Positions 25,347-36,395 are shown, counted from the stretch's first letter. The stretch: DNA of 64,000 nucleotides from Pseudomonadota bacterium (GCA_023412805.1 JAEZRM010000145.1:1-64000); one strand, 5' to 3'. The notes: generated by a model from the letters alone, not told the origin. Numbers and translations are program-made.

Positions 25347-26198
25347 TCAACCTGTCTCGATCGGGAGATCCGCTCGCGCCCCCCATTCCGTCCACGAGCC
25401 GTCATATACGGCCGTATCGGGCCGGCCGAGCTGCGCCAGCGCAAATGCGATCACGCCGGCCGTCACGCCCGAGCCGCAGCTCGCCACGACCGGGCGGTTG
25501 ATGTCGACGCCCGCTTCGGTAAACGCGGCGCGCAGGCCTGCCTCGTCCTTCAGCGTACCATCCTTGTTGAGCAGGTTTGTGAAAGGCACATTGCGAGAGC
25601 TTGGAATGTGGCCCGAGCGCAGACCTGCGCGTGGCTCCGGCACTGATCCGGCAAAGCGCGGCGCGGCGCGCGCATCGATGATCTGCGTCGAGGCGTGACC
25701 GATCAGCGATTTCACATCGTCGGCATCGCGCACGAGTGCGAAATTGAAGCGCGGCGTGAAATGGCGCGGCTGGCGCGGGCGCGGCGGCTCGTCCGTGATG
25801 GCACGGCCTTCGGCCTTCCATTTCTTGAGGCCACCGTTGAGCACGGCGACGTCATCATGGCCCATGGTGCGGAACATCCACCAGACGCGCGCCGCCGAAT
25901 ACAGACCCTCGCTGTCATAGACCACGATCTGCGAACCATCGCCGATGCCCATTTTCTTGACCTGCGAGGCGAACTGCACGGTCGAGGGAAGCATATGCGG
26001 GAGCGAATTCGATTTGTCCGCGACGACATCGATGTCGAAGAACAATGCTTCGGGAATGTGCTCGCCTTCGTACTCGGCCCGAGCGTTGCGGCCCGACGTC
26101 GGGAGATGCATGGAGCCGTCGAGGATCACGAGATCGGGCGAACCGAGCCGGTCGGCGAGCCACTGCGTCTCGACGATCCACTTCGACGGATTAGGCAT
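25347..26198 (-). CDS. sseA: Sulfurtransferase (3-mercaptopyruvate sulfurtransferase type)
   Basis: The 283-residue two-domain rhodanese transfers sulfur from 3-mercaptopyruvate or thiosulfate to an acceptor. The N-terminal inactive rhodanese domain runs to about residue 140 (EGEHIPEALFFDID, VVYDSEGLYSAARVWWMF). The C-terminal domain carries the catalytic loop VASCGSGVTAGVIAFAL with the active-site Cys near residue 240; CGSGVTA is the mercaptopyruvate-type loop. It lies next to an AlaX gene and a cysteine synthase, which makes a sulfur or cysteine-handling neighbourhood. Confidence 0.92.
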   Translation of the reverse strand: MPNPSKWIVETQWLADRLGSPDLVILDGSMHLPTSGRNARAEYEGEHIPEALFFDIDVVADKSNSLPHMLPSTVQFASQVKKMGIGDGSQIVVYDSEGLYSAARVWWMFRTMGHDDVAVLNGGLKKWKAEGRAITDEPPRPRQPRHFTPRFNFALVRDADDVKSLIGHASTQIIDARAAPRFAGSVPEPRAGLRSGHIPSSRNVPFTNLLNKDGTLKDEAGLRAAFTEAGVDINRPVVASCGSGVTAGVIAFALAQLGRPDTAVYDGSWTEWGARADLPIETG

Positions 26199-26226
26199 GA
26201 GCGTTTTCCCTGGAATGTATGCGGGC

Positions 26227-26946
26227 CTAAGCGAGCGCGACGCGAATGCGCCGGTTCTGCTTGCCCTTGTTTTCGATCTTTACGACCGCGAGGCGGCCGA
26301 TCTCGCTCGTCCGCGCAACGTGCGTGCCGCCACACGGCTGCAGGTCGATCGCGCCATCCTCGCCGATGGCGACGAGGCGGACTTTGCCGGAGCCCATGGG
26401 CGGCTTCACGCTCATCGTGCGCACGAGATGCGGCTGCGCTTCGAGCTCAGAGTCCGTGATCCAGCGCGTGGTAACAGGATGATCGGCATCGACCAGCGCG
26501 TTGAGCTGCGCCGTCAGCGTCTCCTTGTCGATGCCTGTCATGTCGGCGATGTCGAAGTCGAGGCGGCCTTCCTCGGCGCCGATCTGGCCGCCGGTCACAG
26601 GCCATTTCACGAGCGAGCAGAGCAGATGCAAGGCCGTGTGCACGCGCATGTAGCGGTGGCGCGTGTCCCAATCGACCGTGACGACAACGGGCACGCCCGC
26701 ATCGGGCAGCGTCGAGCCTTCGGCCGGCACGTGGACGATGGTGCTCTTGTCGGCATCATAGACGGTTGCCGCGATACGACACACGCCGCCTTCCCATGTC
26801 AGCGCGCCGAGATCTCCCGGCTGGCCTCCGGCGCTGGCATAAAGGACAGTACGATCGAGGATGATGCCACCGCGATCATTGATCGCCGTGACGTAGGCAT
26901 CGCATGAGCGCGCATACGCGTCCGAGCGGAAAAGCGTCTCGGTCAT
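26227..26946 (-). CDS. Free-standing alanyl-tRNA editing protein (AlaX type)
   Basis: This 239-residue trans-editing factor hydrolyses mischarged tRNA-Ala (for example Ser-tRNA-Ala). It has the two zinc motifs of the AlaRS editing domain: RVHTALHLL (H-x3-H, about residues 98-106) and the C-terminal CGGTHVARTSEIG. The N-terminal part contains the small glycine motif YASAGGQPGDLG. It lacks aminoacylation and anticodon domains. ATG 26946 was chosen; the frame to 27003 overlaps the cysteine synthase upstream. It lies 4 bases after that gene's stop, so they are co-transcribed. Confidence 0.92.
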   Translation of the reverse strand: MTETLFRSDAYARSCDAYVTAINDRGGIILDRTVLYASAGGQPGDLGALTWEGGVCRIAATVYDADKSTIVHVPAEGSTLPDAGVPVVVTVDWDTRHRYMRVHTALHLLCSLVKWPVTGGQIGAEEGRLDFDIADMTGIDKETLTAQLNALVDADHPVTTRWITDSELEAQPHLVRTMSVKPPMGSGKVRLVAIGEDGAIDLQPCGGTHVARTSEIGRLAVVKIENKGKQNRRIRVALA

Positions 26947-26950
26947 GCGC

Positions 26951-28000
26951 TCAGGTTCCTTCGACAGGTTCGAACACGGTTGGCACGGGCGCGCGCGGCC
27001 CATCGAGCCAGCTCGGTACAGGAAGGTTCTTCGAGCGCAGGAATTCCGGATTGAAGAGCTTGGACTGGTAGCGCGTGCCGTAGTCGCAGAGCAGCGTCAC
27101 GATGGTGTGGCCCGGCCCCAGTTCGCGTGCGAGCCGTACGGCACCGGCGATGTTCACGCCCGAGGACGAGCCGACGCAAAGACCTTCCTCCGCCAGCAAC
27201 TGGAAGACGATGGCGACGCTCTCGGCATCCGGAATGAGGTAGGAGTGATCCACCACCGCGCCTTCGAGGTTCGCGGTAATGCGGCCTTGGCCGATGCCCT
27301 CGGTGATGGAGGAGCCCTCGGACTTGAGAACGCCTGTCGTATAGTAGTTGTGCAGAGCCGCGCCTGGCACGTCCGCGAGCGCGATCTGCACCTTGTTGCT
27401 CTTTGCCTTGAGCCCCATGGACACGCCCGCGAGCGTGCCGCCGGAACCGACGGCTGAAACGAACGCATCCACCTTGCCGTCCGTATCGGCCCAGATTTCC
27501 TGCGCCGTCGTCTCGATGTGTCCCTGACGATTGGCAACATTGTCGAACTGGTTGGCCCAGATGGCGCCATTGGGTTCGGTTTTGGCCAGGGTCTCCGCGA
27601 GGCGCGCGGAGTATTTCACGTAGTTGTTCGGATTCTTGTAGGGCACTGCCGGGACTTCGACGAGCTCGGCGCCGAGGAGGCGCAGCGCGTCCTTCTTTTC
27701 CTGCGCCTGCGTCTCAGGGATCACGATCACCGAGCGATAGCCGAGCGCATTACCGATTACCGTGATGCCGATGCCGGTATTGCCCGCCGTACCTTCGACG
27801 ATCGTGCCGCCGGGCTTGAGCTGGCCTTTGGCGACCGCATCCTTGATGATGTACAGGGCCGCACGATCCTTGACCGACTGGCCAGGGTTCATGAACTCGG
27901 CCTTGCCGAGGATTGCGCACCCGGTTTCCTCGGAGACGCGGCGCAGCTTGATGAGGGGGGTGCGGCCGACAGCGGCGGCGACGCCTTCAGCGAAGGTCAC
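26951..28000 (-). CDS. cysK: Cysteine synthase A (O-acetylserine sulfhydrylase)
   Basis: PLP-dependent enzyme that makes cysteine from O-acetylserine and sulfide. The 349-residue protein shows the PLP lysine motif NPGQSVKDRAALYI (about residues 37-50), the substrate loop EGTAGNTGIGI and the phosphate-binding SAVGSGGTLAG. It starts at GTG 28000 (VTFAEGVAAAVGRTPLIKL), with GAGGAG upstream; an in-frame TTG at 28039 lacks a ribosome site. It has a C-terminal extension relative to E. coli CysK, as in many alphaproteobacterial homologs. It precedes alaX and sseA. Confidence 0.93.
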   Translation of the reverse strand: MTFAEGVAAAVGRTPLIKLRRVSEETGCAILGKAEFMNPGQSVKDRAALYIIKDAVAKGQLKPGGTIVEGTAGNTGIGITVIGNALGYRSVIVIPETQAQEKKDALRLLGAELVEVPAVPYKNPNNYVKYSARLAETLAKTEPNGAIWANQFDNVANRQGHIETTAQEIWADTDGKVDAFVSAVGSGGTLAGVSMGLKAKSNKVQIALADVPGAALHNYYTTGVLKSEGSSITEGIGQGRITANLEGAVVDHSYLIPDAESVAIVFQLLAEEGLCVGSSSGVNIAGAVRLARELGPGHTIVTLLCDYGTRYQSKLFNPEFLRSKNLPVPSWLDGPRAPVPTVFEPVEGT

Positions 28001-28146
28001 GATGGCTTCGGGCTCCTCGATTGATTTGCGGGCGAACAAGGCCGCCCGATGTTTGTGGTCAACCTAGTTCGCGCCACCTCCGGCCGCAAGGTGTCCAGCG
28101 CTCCATGAGCCCGCTGCATGGGCCCTATGCGTCTGAAAGGACGGGG

Positions 28147-28875
28147 CTATCTGCTCGTGCCGGTTTTGAAGTCGTAGACGCGCCCGCTCTCGGTCTGCCC
28201 GGCATCGACCAGATCGAGGAAAAGGGGCACGAGGGCTTCCGGCTCGGGCAGAGTGGCAGGGTTCTCACCCGGAAAAGCGCGTTGGCGCATGGTCGTGCGT
28301 ACAGGGCCGGGATTGAGCAGGTTCACTTTGATCGGCGTGCTCGCGACCTCGTGTGCATAGGTTTTCACCAGGGCTTCGAGGCCTGCCTTCGAGACCGCAT
28401 AGGGGCCCCAGTACGCGTTCTTGGCTAGCGCCGCACCGGATGAGACGAAGACGGCGCGCGCGGCTTCCGAACGTCTGAGCACGGGGTCGAGCGAGCGAAT
28501 GAGCCGCCAGTTGGCCGTCAGATTGACCTCGATAACCTCGTTCCAGGCATCGCCCGTGATGTGCGGGAGCGGCGACAGCGGCCCGAGCACGCCCGCATTG
28601 GCAACCAAAATGTCGAGCTTGCCCCAGCGCTGGTAGAGTGTAGGGCCGAGCGCATCGACTTTGTCGCTCTGCTTGAGGTCCAGGTTGACGAGCGTCGCCG
28701 TGCCGCCAAAGGCGCGGATCTCGTCATCCACTTCCTCGAGGCCGCCGACCGTGCGCGCCAGAAGAACGACGTGCGCCCCTTCGCGCGCGAGACCGACTGC
28801 GACGGCGCGCCCGATCCCGCGCGAGGCGCCGGTGACGAGCGCGATGCGGTTCGCGAGACGGGTGCCTTTTTCCAT
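28147..28875 (-). CDS. Short-chain dehydrogenase/reductase
   Basis: The 242-residue classical SDR has NAD(P)-binding VTGASRGIGRAVAVGLAREG (about residues 14-33), the structural LVANAG motif, the catalytic Ser in VFVSSGAALAK and the Tyr-x3-Lys in YAVSKAGLEAL. An Arg after the glycine motif suggests NADP preference. The shape resembles YciK-like reductases. ATG 28875 (MEKGTRL) is preferred over 28890. It opens a minus-strand run distinct from the downstream cysK group. Substrate unknown. Confidence 0.88.
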   Translation of the reverse strand: MEKGTRLANRIALVTGASRGIGRAVAVGLAREGAHVVLLARTVGGLEEVDDEIRAFGGTATLVNLDLKQSDKVDALGPTLYQRWGKLDILVANAGVLGPLSPLPHITGDAWNEVIEVNLTANWRLIRSLDPVLRRSEAARAVFVSSGAALAKNAYWGPYAVSKAGLEALVKTYAHEVASTPIKVNLLNPGPVRTTMRQRAFPGENPATLPEPEALVPLFLDLVDAGQTESGRVYDFKTGTSR

Positions 28876-28946
28876 GAAAGCCTCGTTCAAGATAGCAACC
28901 GGGCTCTTCTAGAGAAAGTCCGGGGACGTGGGAAGCGCCGGGTACG

Positions 28947-29858
28947 TTACAGCAGGGAGACGATGGTCGCGGGCGGCACTTCTGCGGCTCCGCCGGGTTG
29001 GAGGCGCCAATCGGCGCGATTGCGCATCTCGCCGGTATCTGCAAGTCGGGTCAATGCGGTGAGATCGGCGGTGGCATGGACCCAGCCGATAGCGTTCAGC
29101 GCTCCCTCGGCGAGAATACCCGTCTCGGACAGGCCACGCTCCGCCGGGACGTATATGCCGGCCGCGCCATTGTTGTAGTCCACTGCCGGCGACCAGGTGG
29201 AATCGCCGACCGTCGGCGAGACCACGGCCACGCAGGTCCCTTCGAGCGCGCGTGCCATGGCCGATGTGCGCACGCGATGAAAACCGGACACGAATTCCGT
29301 GCAGGTCGGCACGAGGATGATCTCCGCGCCGGCTTCCACCATGGCGCGCACGAGCAATGGAAATTCGCTGTCGTAGCAGATGGCGACGCCGATCCGTCCG
29401 AGGGCCGTGTCAAATACGAGCGTGTCATCGCCAGGGACGATGCCCCAGCCGTGCTCGAAGGGCGTCATCACGCGCTTGTCCTGCGCGCCGGACTTGCCCG
29501 AGGGAGCAAAGAAGCGAGCGGTATTGCGATAGCGCCCGTCGGCGCCGAGGCGTGGACCGCTCGCGCCGAGAATGTGCACCTTGTAGCGTTCCGCGAGATC
29601 GGCGTGCACGGCATCGATGCGGGGGAAGGCCTCGGATACGGCGTCCAGCGAAGCATCAAGGCTCGCGACGACAGCAGCACCGGCAGGCGCCGCCAGCTCC
29701 ATCGCGCCATATTCGGGAAAGACGAGCAGTTCGGCACCGTCACCCGCAGCTTCTGCAACCCAGCGCGCGAGCTTGTTCTCGATCGCACCGAGCGTCGGCA
29801 GGTCATCGAGCGGATAAGCAGCAGCGGCAATGCTGACGGTTCGCGCAGGCGCGACCAT
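28947..29858 (-). CDS. Carbon-nitrogen hydrolase (nitrilase superfamily)
   Basis: The 303-residue nitrilase-superfamily amidohydrolase has the Glu-Lys-Cys triad in LLVFPEYGAME (Glu, about residue 49), QDKRVMTPFE (Lys) and IGVAICYDSEFPLL (Cys, about residue 160). It probably hydrolyses a C-N amide bond in the cytoplasm; the substrate cannot be inferred. The next gene upstream, a GNAT acetyltransferase, ends one base before this gene's start. Such carbon-nitrogen hydrolase/GNAT pairs are a common bacterial association, suggesting an acylation/deacylation pair. Confidence 0.9.
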   Translation of the reverse strand: MVAPARTVSIAAAAYPLDDLPTLGAIENKLARWVAEAAGDGAELLVFPEYGAMELAAPAGAAVVASLDASLDAVSEAFPRIDAVHADLAERYKVHILGASGPRLGADGRYRNTARFFAPSGKSGAQDKRVMTPFEHGWGIVPGDDTLVFDTALGRIGVAICYDSEFPLLVRAMVEAGAEIILVPTCTEFVSGFHRVRTSAMARALEGTCVAVVSPTVGDSTWSPAVDYNNGAAGIYVPAERGLSETGILAEGALNAIGWVHATADLTALTRLADTGEMRNRADWRLQPGGAAEVPPATIVSLL

Positions 29859-29859
29859 G

Positions 29860-30450
29860 TCAGAGCGCCTTCATCCAGAACTGCATGTGCTTGGAGGTCT
29901 CCTCGCTCTGATCGATATCCTTCCAGGCAAACGATCCGGTGAGCCCATCCACCTTGGAATAGCCGCGTTTCATCCAGAAGGCATCGAGAGGCCGATACGT
30001 GGCGGGCTTGAGCGGGTGATTGTCGGGCCGCACGACACCGCAGAACGTGATCTTGTCGAAGCGATCGAGCGCCCGCGCGTGTGCTTCGCGGCCATCGAAG
30101 AAGGCATGACCGAGCCCGTGACCGCGATAGTCCGATAGCAGCACGGACTCGCCACAGTAGAAAATACGATCGATATCGAGCCCGCGATCGGTGAAGGCCT
30201 TGCCGAAGGCTTCCGCATGATCGGCAAGCGGCGCGCCTGTGGCGACACCTACAACAGTGTCATCGTCGTAGGCTGCGATCACCACCGCATCCCTTGAGGC
30301 TGCGAACCGGCGCAGATAGGCCGTTTCGTAGTTGATCGTGCCGTCATAGAGATAGGGCCAGTCGCGGAAAACGGCGACGCGGAGGCGCGCCAGCTCGGGT
30401 ATGGCCGCGCGCACGGCATCTCCGGTCAGGCTTTCGACGCGCAGCGCCAT
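29860..30450 (-). CDS. GNAT-family N-acetyltransferase
   Basis: The 196-residue protein has the GNAT core: VIAAYDDDTVVGVATGAPL (central strands), GESVLLSDYRGHGLGHAFFDGRE (CoA-binding R/Q-x-x-G-x-G loop, about residues 104-126) and the late FCGVVRPDNHPLKP. ATG 30450 gives MALRVESLTG; a longer frame to 30684 only overlaps the neighbour. It is adjacent to a nitrilase-type hydrolase (1-base gap) and a SnoaL-like gene (10-base gap), so probably one transcript. Acceptor substrate unknown. Confidence 0.85.
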   Translation of the reverse strand: MALRVESLTGDAVRAAIPELARLRVAVFRDWPYLYDGTINYETAYLRRFAASRDAVVIAAYDDDTVVGVATGAPLADHAEAFGKAFTDRGLDIDRIFYCGESVLLSDYRGHGLGHAFFDGREAHARALDRFDKITFCGVVRPDNHPLKPATYRPLDAFWMKRGYSKVDGLTGSFAWKDIDQSEETSKHMQFWMKAL

Positions 30451-30460
30451 GGCGCTCTCC

Positions 30461-30904
30461 TCAACTTTTGCCGGCAAGTTCCTTTGCGAGAGCCTCGCCC
30501 GCCACCTGCAGCAGCCAGTCCGTGAGATTGTAATACGTGGTGACGCGCGTGATTTTGCCATCCGCGACCGTGAAGAAGGCGCCCGCAGGAAGCTGGTACT
30601 TCTGCCCCGTTGCGGGCGGCAGGCCCTCGTCGGTCTTGAGATACGTGCCGTGCACATTGAACTCGGCTGCAGCGCGCGTGCCATCGGCGCTCGTCATGAC
30701 CGCAATGTCGGTCAGCCGTTCTTCGTAGGTCTCGCTCATGTGGCGGGAGAAGTCCGCGAAGGCGGCTTTACCGACACGGCGCGCGCCTTGATTGACGTCG
30801 TGGGCGACGTCATCGGAGAGCATGGCCAGCATCGCGGCGGTATCACCCTTGTTGAAGGCGTCGTAGTAGTGGCGGATGAGGGCTTCGGTGGCTGTCTGGG
30901 ACAT
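30461..30904 (-). CDS. SnoaL-like/NTF2-fold protein
   Basis: The 147-residue cone-shaped NTF2-like protein of the SnoaL or ketosteroid-isomerase group begins MSQTATEALIRHYYDAFNKG. That helix plus MLAMLSDDVAHDVNQG is the family hallmark, and GAFFTVADGKITRVTTYYNL gives the terminal strands. Such proteins are small isomerases, hydrolases or binding modules; a function cannot be assigned. ATG 30904 has better conservation than 30916. It is first in the SnoaL-GNAT-nitrilase run. Confidence 0.85.
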   Translation of the reverse strand: MSQTATEALIRHYYDAFNKGDTAAMLAMLSDDVAHDVNQGARRVGKAAFADFSRHMSETYEERLTDIAVMTSADGTRAAAEFNVHGTYLKTDEGLPPATGQKYQLPAGAFFTVADGKITRVTTYYNLTDWLLQVAGEALAKELAGKS

Positions 30905-31063
30905 CGGCGTGGGCATGGGGCGTGGCTCGGCTCAATTGGATGCTGCACTGCCGAAATCGCACAGCAGGGCCGCAAGGTCCAGGGTGGATTGATGAGCTGC
31001 GGCCATGTCCCCATCTGTGCAAGGTTGAGATCACGACCTCTCCCTTACCAAGGGGGCCTCTAC

Positions 31064-31092
31064 CTTGACATGGTAGCGTTCGCGCAGGGGCT
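31064..31092 (+). promoter_or_regulatory. Possible sigma-70 promoter upstream of lipB
   Basis: A perfect -35 hexamer TTGACA (31064-31069) lies 17 bases before GGGCTA (31087-31092), a weak -10. It sits in the 230-base gap between the divergent SnoaL and lipB genes, about 40 bases from the lipB start. The region also holds an inverted GGTAGC/GCTACC pair. Confidence 0.3.
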
Positions 31093-31134
31093 ACCGCCTC
31101 GCCTCAGTGTCTAAATTCATGTAAACCGCCGCTC

Positions 31135-31821
31135 ATGACGCAGCATCTGGCCAATCTGTCGAGCCTGCACCCCGCCGTTGGCTGGCGCGTGAGCGACGCG
31201 CCCGTGGCCTATCCGGAGGCGCTCGCCTTCATGGAAGCCCGCGCCAAGGCCATCGCTGAAGGTGAAGCCGGCGAACTGGTTTGGCTCCTGGAGCATCCGC
31301 CGCTGTACACGGCCGGCACGAGCGCCAAGGCGGCCGATCTCGTCGCCCCCGATCGCTTTCCCGTCTTCGAGGCCGGACGTGGCGGACAATACACCTATCA
31401 CGGCCCCGGGCAGCGGGTGGCCTATGTCATGCTCGATGTGCGCCGGCGCGGCGCCGATGTCCGCGCGTTCGTGCACGACCTCGAAGGTTGGATGATCGAT
31501 GCGCTCGCGACCTTCGGCGTTGTCGGCGAGACGCGCGACGACCGCGTCGGCGTATGGGTGCGCCGGCCCGAGCTGGGGGCGAGCGTCGAAGACAAGATCG
31601 GCGCCATCGGCATTCGCCTCAGGCGCTGGATCAGTTTTCACGGCATCAGCCTGAACGTTGCGCCCGACCTCGAACACTTCTCAGGCATCATGCCGTGCGG
31701 CGTGCGCCAGCACGGCGTCACCTCGCTCGCCGATCTCGGCATTCGCGCCGGTATGAGCGAGGTGGACGCCGCCCTCCGCGCCGCTTTCGAGCGCCGCTTT
31801 GGGCCGACGCTTTCCGCGTAA
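31135..31821 (+). CDS. lipB: Octanoyl-[acyl-carrier protein]-protein N-octanoyltransferase
   Basis: Transfers octanoyl from ACP to lipoyl domains, the first step of protein lipoylation. The 228-residue protein shows LLEHPPLYTAGTSAKAADLV, RGGQYTYHGPGQRVAYVMLD (about residues 82-101), the catalytic Lys in EDKIGAIGIRLRRWISFHG and the catalytic Cys in GIMPCGVRQHGVTSL. Length and motif spacing are normal. It converges on a parvulin gene with only three bases between stops. Confidence 0.95.
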   Translation: MTQHLANLSSLHPAVGWRVSDAPVAYPEALAFMEARAKAIAEGEAGELVWLLEHPPLYTAGTSAKAADLVAPDRFPVFEAGRGGQYTYHGPGQRVAYVMLDVRRRGADVRAFVHDLEGWMIDALATFGVVGETRDDRVGVWVRRPELGASVEDKIGAIGIRLRRWISFHGISLNVAPDLEHFSGIMPCGVRQHGVTSLADLGIRAGMSEVDAALRAAFERRFGPTLSA

Positions 31822-31824
31822 GTC

Positions 31825-32724
31825 TTACTGCTTCGGCGACTTGTCCGGCGCCGGCTTGATGGCCTTCTCCTGATCGATCTGCGCCTTGATGGCCGGATCG
31901 ACGTACTCGAGCTCGGCCTTGGCGCGCAGATCGGCCGCAACTTCCTGCGCCTTGCGATGGATCATCGAGGCGACGATGCGCTCCTTGATGGTGTCGAATG
32001 GCGGCGCGCCGCGTGCACGGCGATCCTCGACTTTCACGATATGCCAGCCGAACTGGCTCTTCACCGGCTCCGAAACACCGCCGGCCTTCAATGCAAATGC
32101 CGTTTCCTCGAAGACCGGCACCATCTGGCCCTTGCCGAAGTAGCCGAGATCGCCGCCTTCATCCTTGCTGCCGGGATCCTTGGAATGCTCCTTGGCGAGC
32201 GCAACAAAATCCTCGCCCTTCGTGATGCGCGCGTGAAGCTGCTTGGCCAGGTCCTCGCTCTCGACGAGAATGTGGCGGGCGCGCACTTCCTCCTGCGCCT
32301 TCGCGCTGCCGACCTGCTGGTCGTAGAATTTCTTGGCATCGGCTTCGCTGACCGACTTGTTCAGTTCGGCCTCGAAGTAATATTCACGCAGCGCGCGGCG
32401 GCGCCAATAGTTCATGCGCTCCTCGAAGGCTGCGCCACTGCCGAGCTTCGCGGCTTCGGCGGCATCGGCAAAGAGCTGGTTCTCGATCACGTACTCGAGG
32501 ATGACACGGCGGCGCGCTTCGGGAGGAATGCTGCCAAGCTCGTTGCCGATCTCGGCTTCGGCAAGCTGCATGTCCGATTCCGTGATGGACTTGCCATTAA
32601 CCTTGGCGACGATCTTCTCCTGCGGCTTGTCCTGGGCAACGCTCTCGCCCGCGAGATGGATCGCGACGGGGAGGGGCGCTGTGAGTAGCGCAGCGGCGAA
32701 AACGGCTCTCATGAGCTTGTTCAC
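31825..32724 (-). CDS. Exported parvulin-type peptidyl-prolyl isomerase
   Basis: The 299-residue periplasmic foldase of the SurA/PrsA-like type has a signal peptide at residues 1-30 (MNKLMRAVFAAALLTAPLPV, then SVAQ). A SurA-like N-terminal helical part (IVAKVNGKSITESDMQLAEA) precedes one parvulin domain (about residues 145-240: VRARHILVESEDLAKQLHAR, DLGYFGKGQMVPVFEETAFA, GWHIVKVEDRR). A charged C-terminal helix follows. It probably helps outer-membrane protein folding. Just downstream, stop to stop, lies lipB. Confidence 0.92.
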   Translation of the reverse strand: MNKLMRAVFAAALLTAPLPVAIHLAGESVAQDKPQEKIVAKVNGKSITESDMQLAEAEIGNELGSIPPEARRRVILEYVIENQLFADAAEAAKLGSGAAFEERMNYWRRRALREYYFEAELNKSVSEADAKKFYDQQVGSAKAQEEVRARHILVESEDLAKQLHARITKGEDFVALAKEHSKDPGSKDEGGDLGYFGKGQMVPVFEETAFALKAGGVSEPVKSQFGWHIVKVEDRRARGAPPFDTIKERIVASMIHRKAQEVAADLRAKAELEYVDPAIKAQIDQEKAIKPAPDKSPKQ

Positions 32725-32978
32725 AGGGGCGATCCTTGGTTGGGCGGAACCCGGCCTCAGCCGGTACTTCTAGCATGAACGCTTTCAGGTCGGCCGGCAC
32801 AGCCTTAACCGCTCGCCTGAATTGCGCCAAGCCAAGCTTGAGCGTTGTGGCGCGATTGTGACCGGCAGCAGGATGATGACCCTACCGTCACCATTCCGGA
32901 AGAACTTGCCGAATGCGGGCAGGTTCCCAGTCCGGCGAGCATCGCCGGCCAATAGCACCACTTCCAACCGTCATCGAG

Positions 32979-34436
32979 TTACGAAACGGCAATCTTCACG
33001 TACTCGAAGTCCCCGGGCTTGCTATCGATGCCGACCTTGGGCGGCGAAATCCAACCCGCATACTTGCCGGGCTCCCAGCAGGGCTTCATAAGGCTTTCGA
33101 TGAAGGCGCCGTCGTCCGTCGATGGGAGCCATTCATCCTTCCGCGCTGCCCATTCACCATCCGAGAGGAGCTGACCCTCGGGCGAGGCATGGATGTTCCT
33201 GAACTCGCCGATGGCCCGGTTGAAGGCGACCGATGGCAACATGAGCTGGAACTTGATGCCGGCCTTGTCGATGATGCGATTCCAGCGCGACACGCCGCCC
33301 TGGCAATCCTTCACGTAGTCGTCCCGAAGGCGCATGTTGATCGCGGTCAGCGCTGGCTCGTCGACCATCTTGATGCTGCCATCGACGAACTTGAGGACAG
33401 GATAGTGCGCGCCCGTCAGCAGATGATCATCGTCGATGCGCGTCTCGTTGAAGCGTCCTTTGAGGCCGGAGTTGTAGAAATTCGCCGCGTTCGTCGAGAC
33501 CTCCGAGCCGAAGAGGTCGAGCGACAGCGAGAAGTGCAAGTTCGCCTTCTTCTGCAAAGTCGGCAGATCGACGACGCCGAGCGCGCGTACACGGTCGATG
33601 TCGTACGGATTCTCGATGCCGGCAGCCTTCATGGCCTCGCACGTGCGTTCGATGGTGCGCCCGACGCCCGTCTCGCCGACGAACATATGGTGCGCCTCTT
33701 CGGTCAGCATGAAGCGGCACGTGCGCGAAAGCGGATCGAAGCCCGACTGCGCGAGACTTTCGAGCTGCATCTTGCCGTCGCGATCGGTGAAGAACGTGAA
33801 CATGAAGAACGAGAGCCAGTCCGGCGTCGTCTCGTTGAAGGCGCCGAGCATACGCGGCTTATCCTCGTCGCCCGAGCGGCGCTGCAGGAGGCCGTCGGCT
33901 TCCTCACGGCCGTCGCGGCCGAAGTATTTGTGCAGGAGATAGACCATGGCCCACAGATGGCGGCCTTCCTCGACATTCACCTGGAAGAGATTTCGCATGT
34001 CGTAGAGCGAGGGCGCGGTCTTACCGAGATGGCGCTGTTGCTCGACGCTCGCGGGTTCGGTATCGCCCTGGATGACGACGAGGCGGCGCAGCATGGCGCG
34101 ATACTCGCCCGGTACTTCCTGCCAGGCCCTCTCGCCTTTGTGCGCGCCGAAATTCACGAGGCGGCTTTCGTCTTGCGGTGCGAGCAGGATGCCCCAGCGG
34201 TATTCGGGCATCTTCACATACTCGAACTTGGCCCAGCCCTTGGGATCGATCGAGATGGCGGTACGGAGATACACGTCCGATGTCTGGAAGCCTTCGGGGC
34301 CCATGGTCATCCACCAGTCGATATAGCCGGGATGCCATTGCTCCAGCGCCTTCAGCACGCGCTGATCGTCATTGAGGCCGACGTTGTTCGGGATTTTCGT
34401 CGAGTAGTCGACCGCGCCTTGGGCGTTCGTTGTCAT
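32979..34436 (-). CDS. boxB: Benzoyl-CoA 2,3-epoxidase, oxygenase component
   Basis: Diiron oxygenase of the aerobic benzoyl-CoA ('box') pathway that forms 2,3-epoxybenzoyl-CoA with the reductase BoxA. The 485-residue protein starts MTTNAQGAVDYSTKIPNNVG and contains diiron ligand helices NVEEGRHLWAMVYLLHKYFG (Glu-x2-x-His) and FMLTEEAHHMFVGETGVGRT (E-E-x-x-H). Length fits the family. ATG 34436 (after GGAGGAAACACGA) is preferred over ATG 34451. boxC lies 26 bases upstream on the same strand. boxA and a benzoate-CoA ligase are absent from the window. Confidence 0.94.
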   Translation of the reverse strand: MTTNAQGAVDYSTKIPNNVGLNDDQRVLKALEQWHPGYIDWWMTMGPEGFQTSDVYLRTAISIDPKGWAKFEYVKMPEYRWGILLAPQDESRLVNFGAHKGERAWQEVPGEYRAMLRRLVVIQGDTEPASVEQQRHLGKTAPSLYDMRNLFQVNVEEGRHLWAMVYLLHKYFGRDGREEADGLLQRRSGDEDKPRMLGAFNETTPDWLSFFMFTFFTDRDGKMQLESLAQSGFDPLSRTCRFMLTEEAHHMFVGETGVGRTIERTCEAMKAAGIENPYDIDRVRALGVVDLPTLQKKANLHFSLSLDLFGSEVSTNAANFYNSGLKGRFNETRIDDDHLLTGAHYPVLKFVDGSIKMVDEPALTAINMRLRDDYVKDCQGGVSRWNRIIDKAGIKFQLMLPSVAFNRAIGEFRNIHASPEGQLLSDGEWAARKDEWLPSTDDGAFIESLMKPCWEPGKYAGWISPPKVGIDSKPGDFEYVKIAVS

Positions 34437-34462
34437 TCGTGTTTCCTCCAATGCGGTGAGTT

Positions 34463-36148
<1,686 letters not shown>

Positions 36149-36395
36149 ATCGTCCTCCCTGGTATTTTCTGCCCTCTGAGGCGCTCTCGCTGAGCAAGTA
36201 GGCCGCCGGATGCATTTGGGTCGAGAGTCTACGCTTGTCTCGCTGGGCGCAACGGGATTCGTACCTGCGGCCGAGGGACCAGCGAGGGGCAAGGACGAGG
36301 CCCGCGTCGATGGGGCTTGCCCCGGGCGCTTGGGAGCGCCAGATAACAGCACGGGCGGCGCCGTCCGGGTGGCCGCAATACGAGGTACGACCTGA

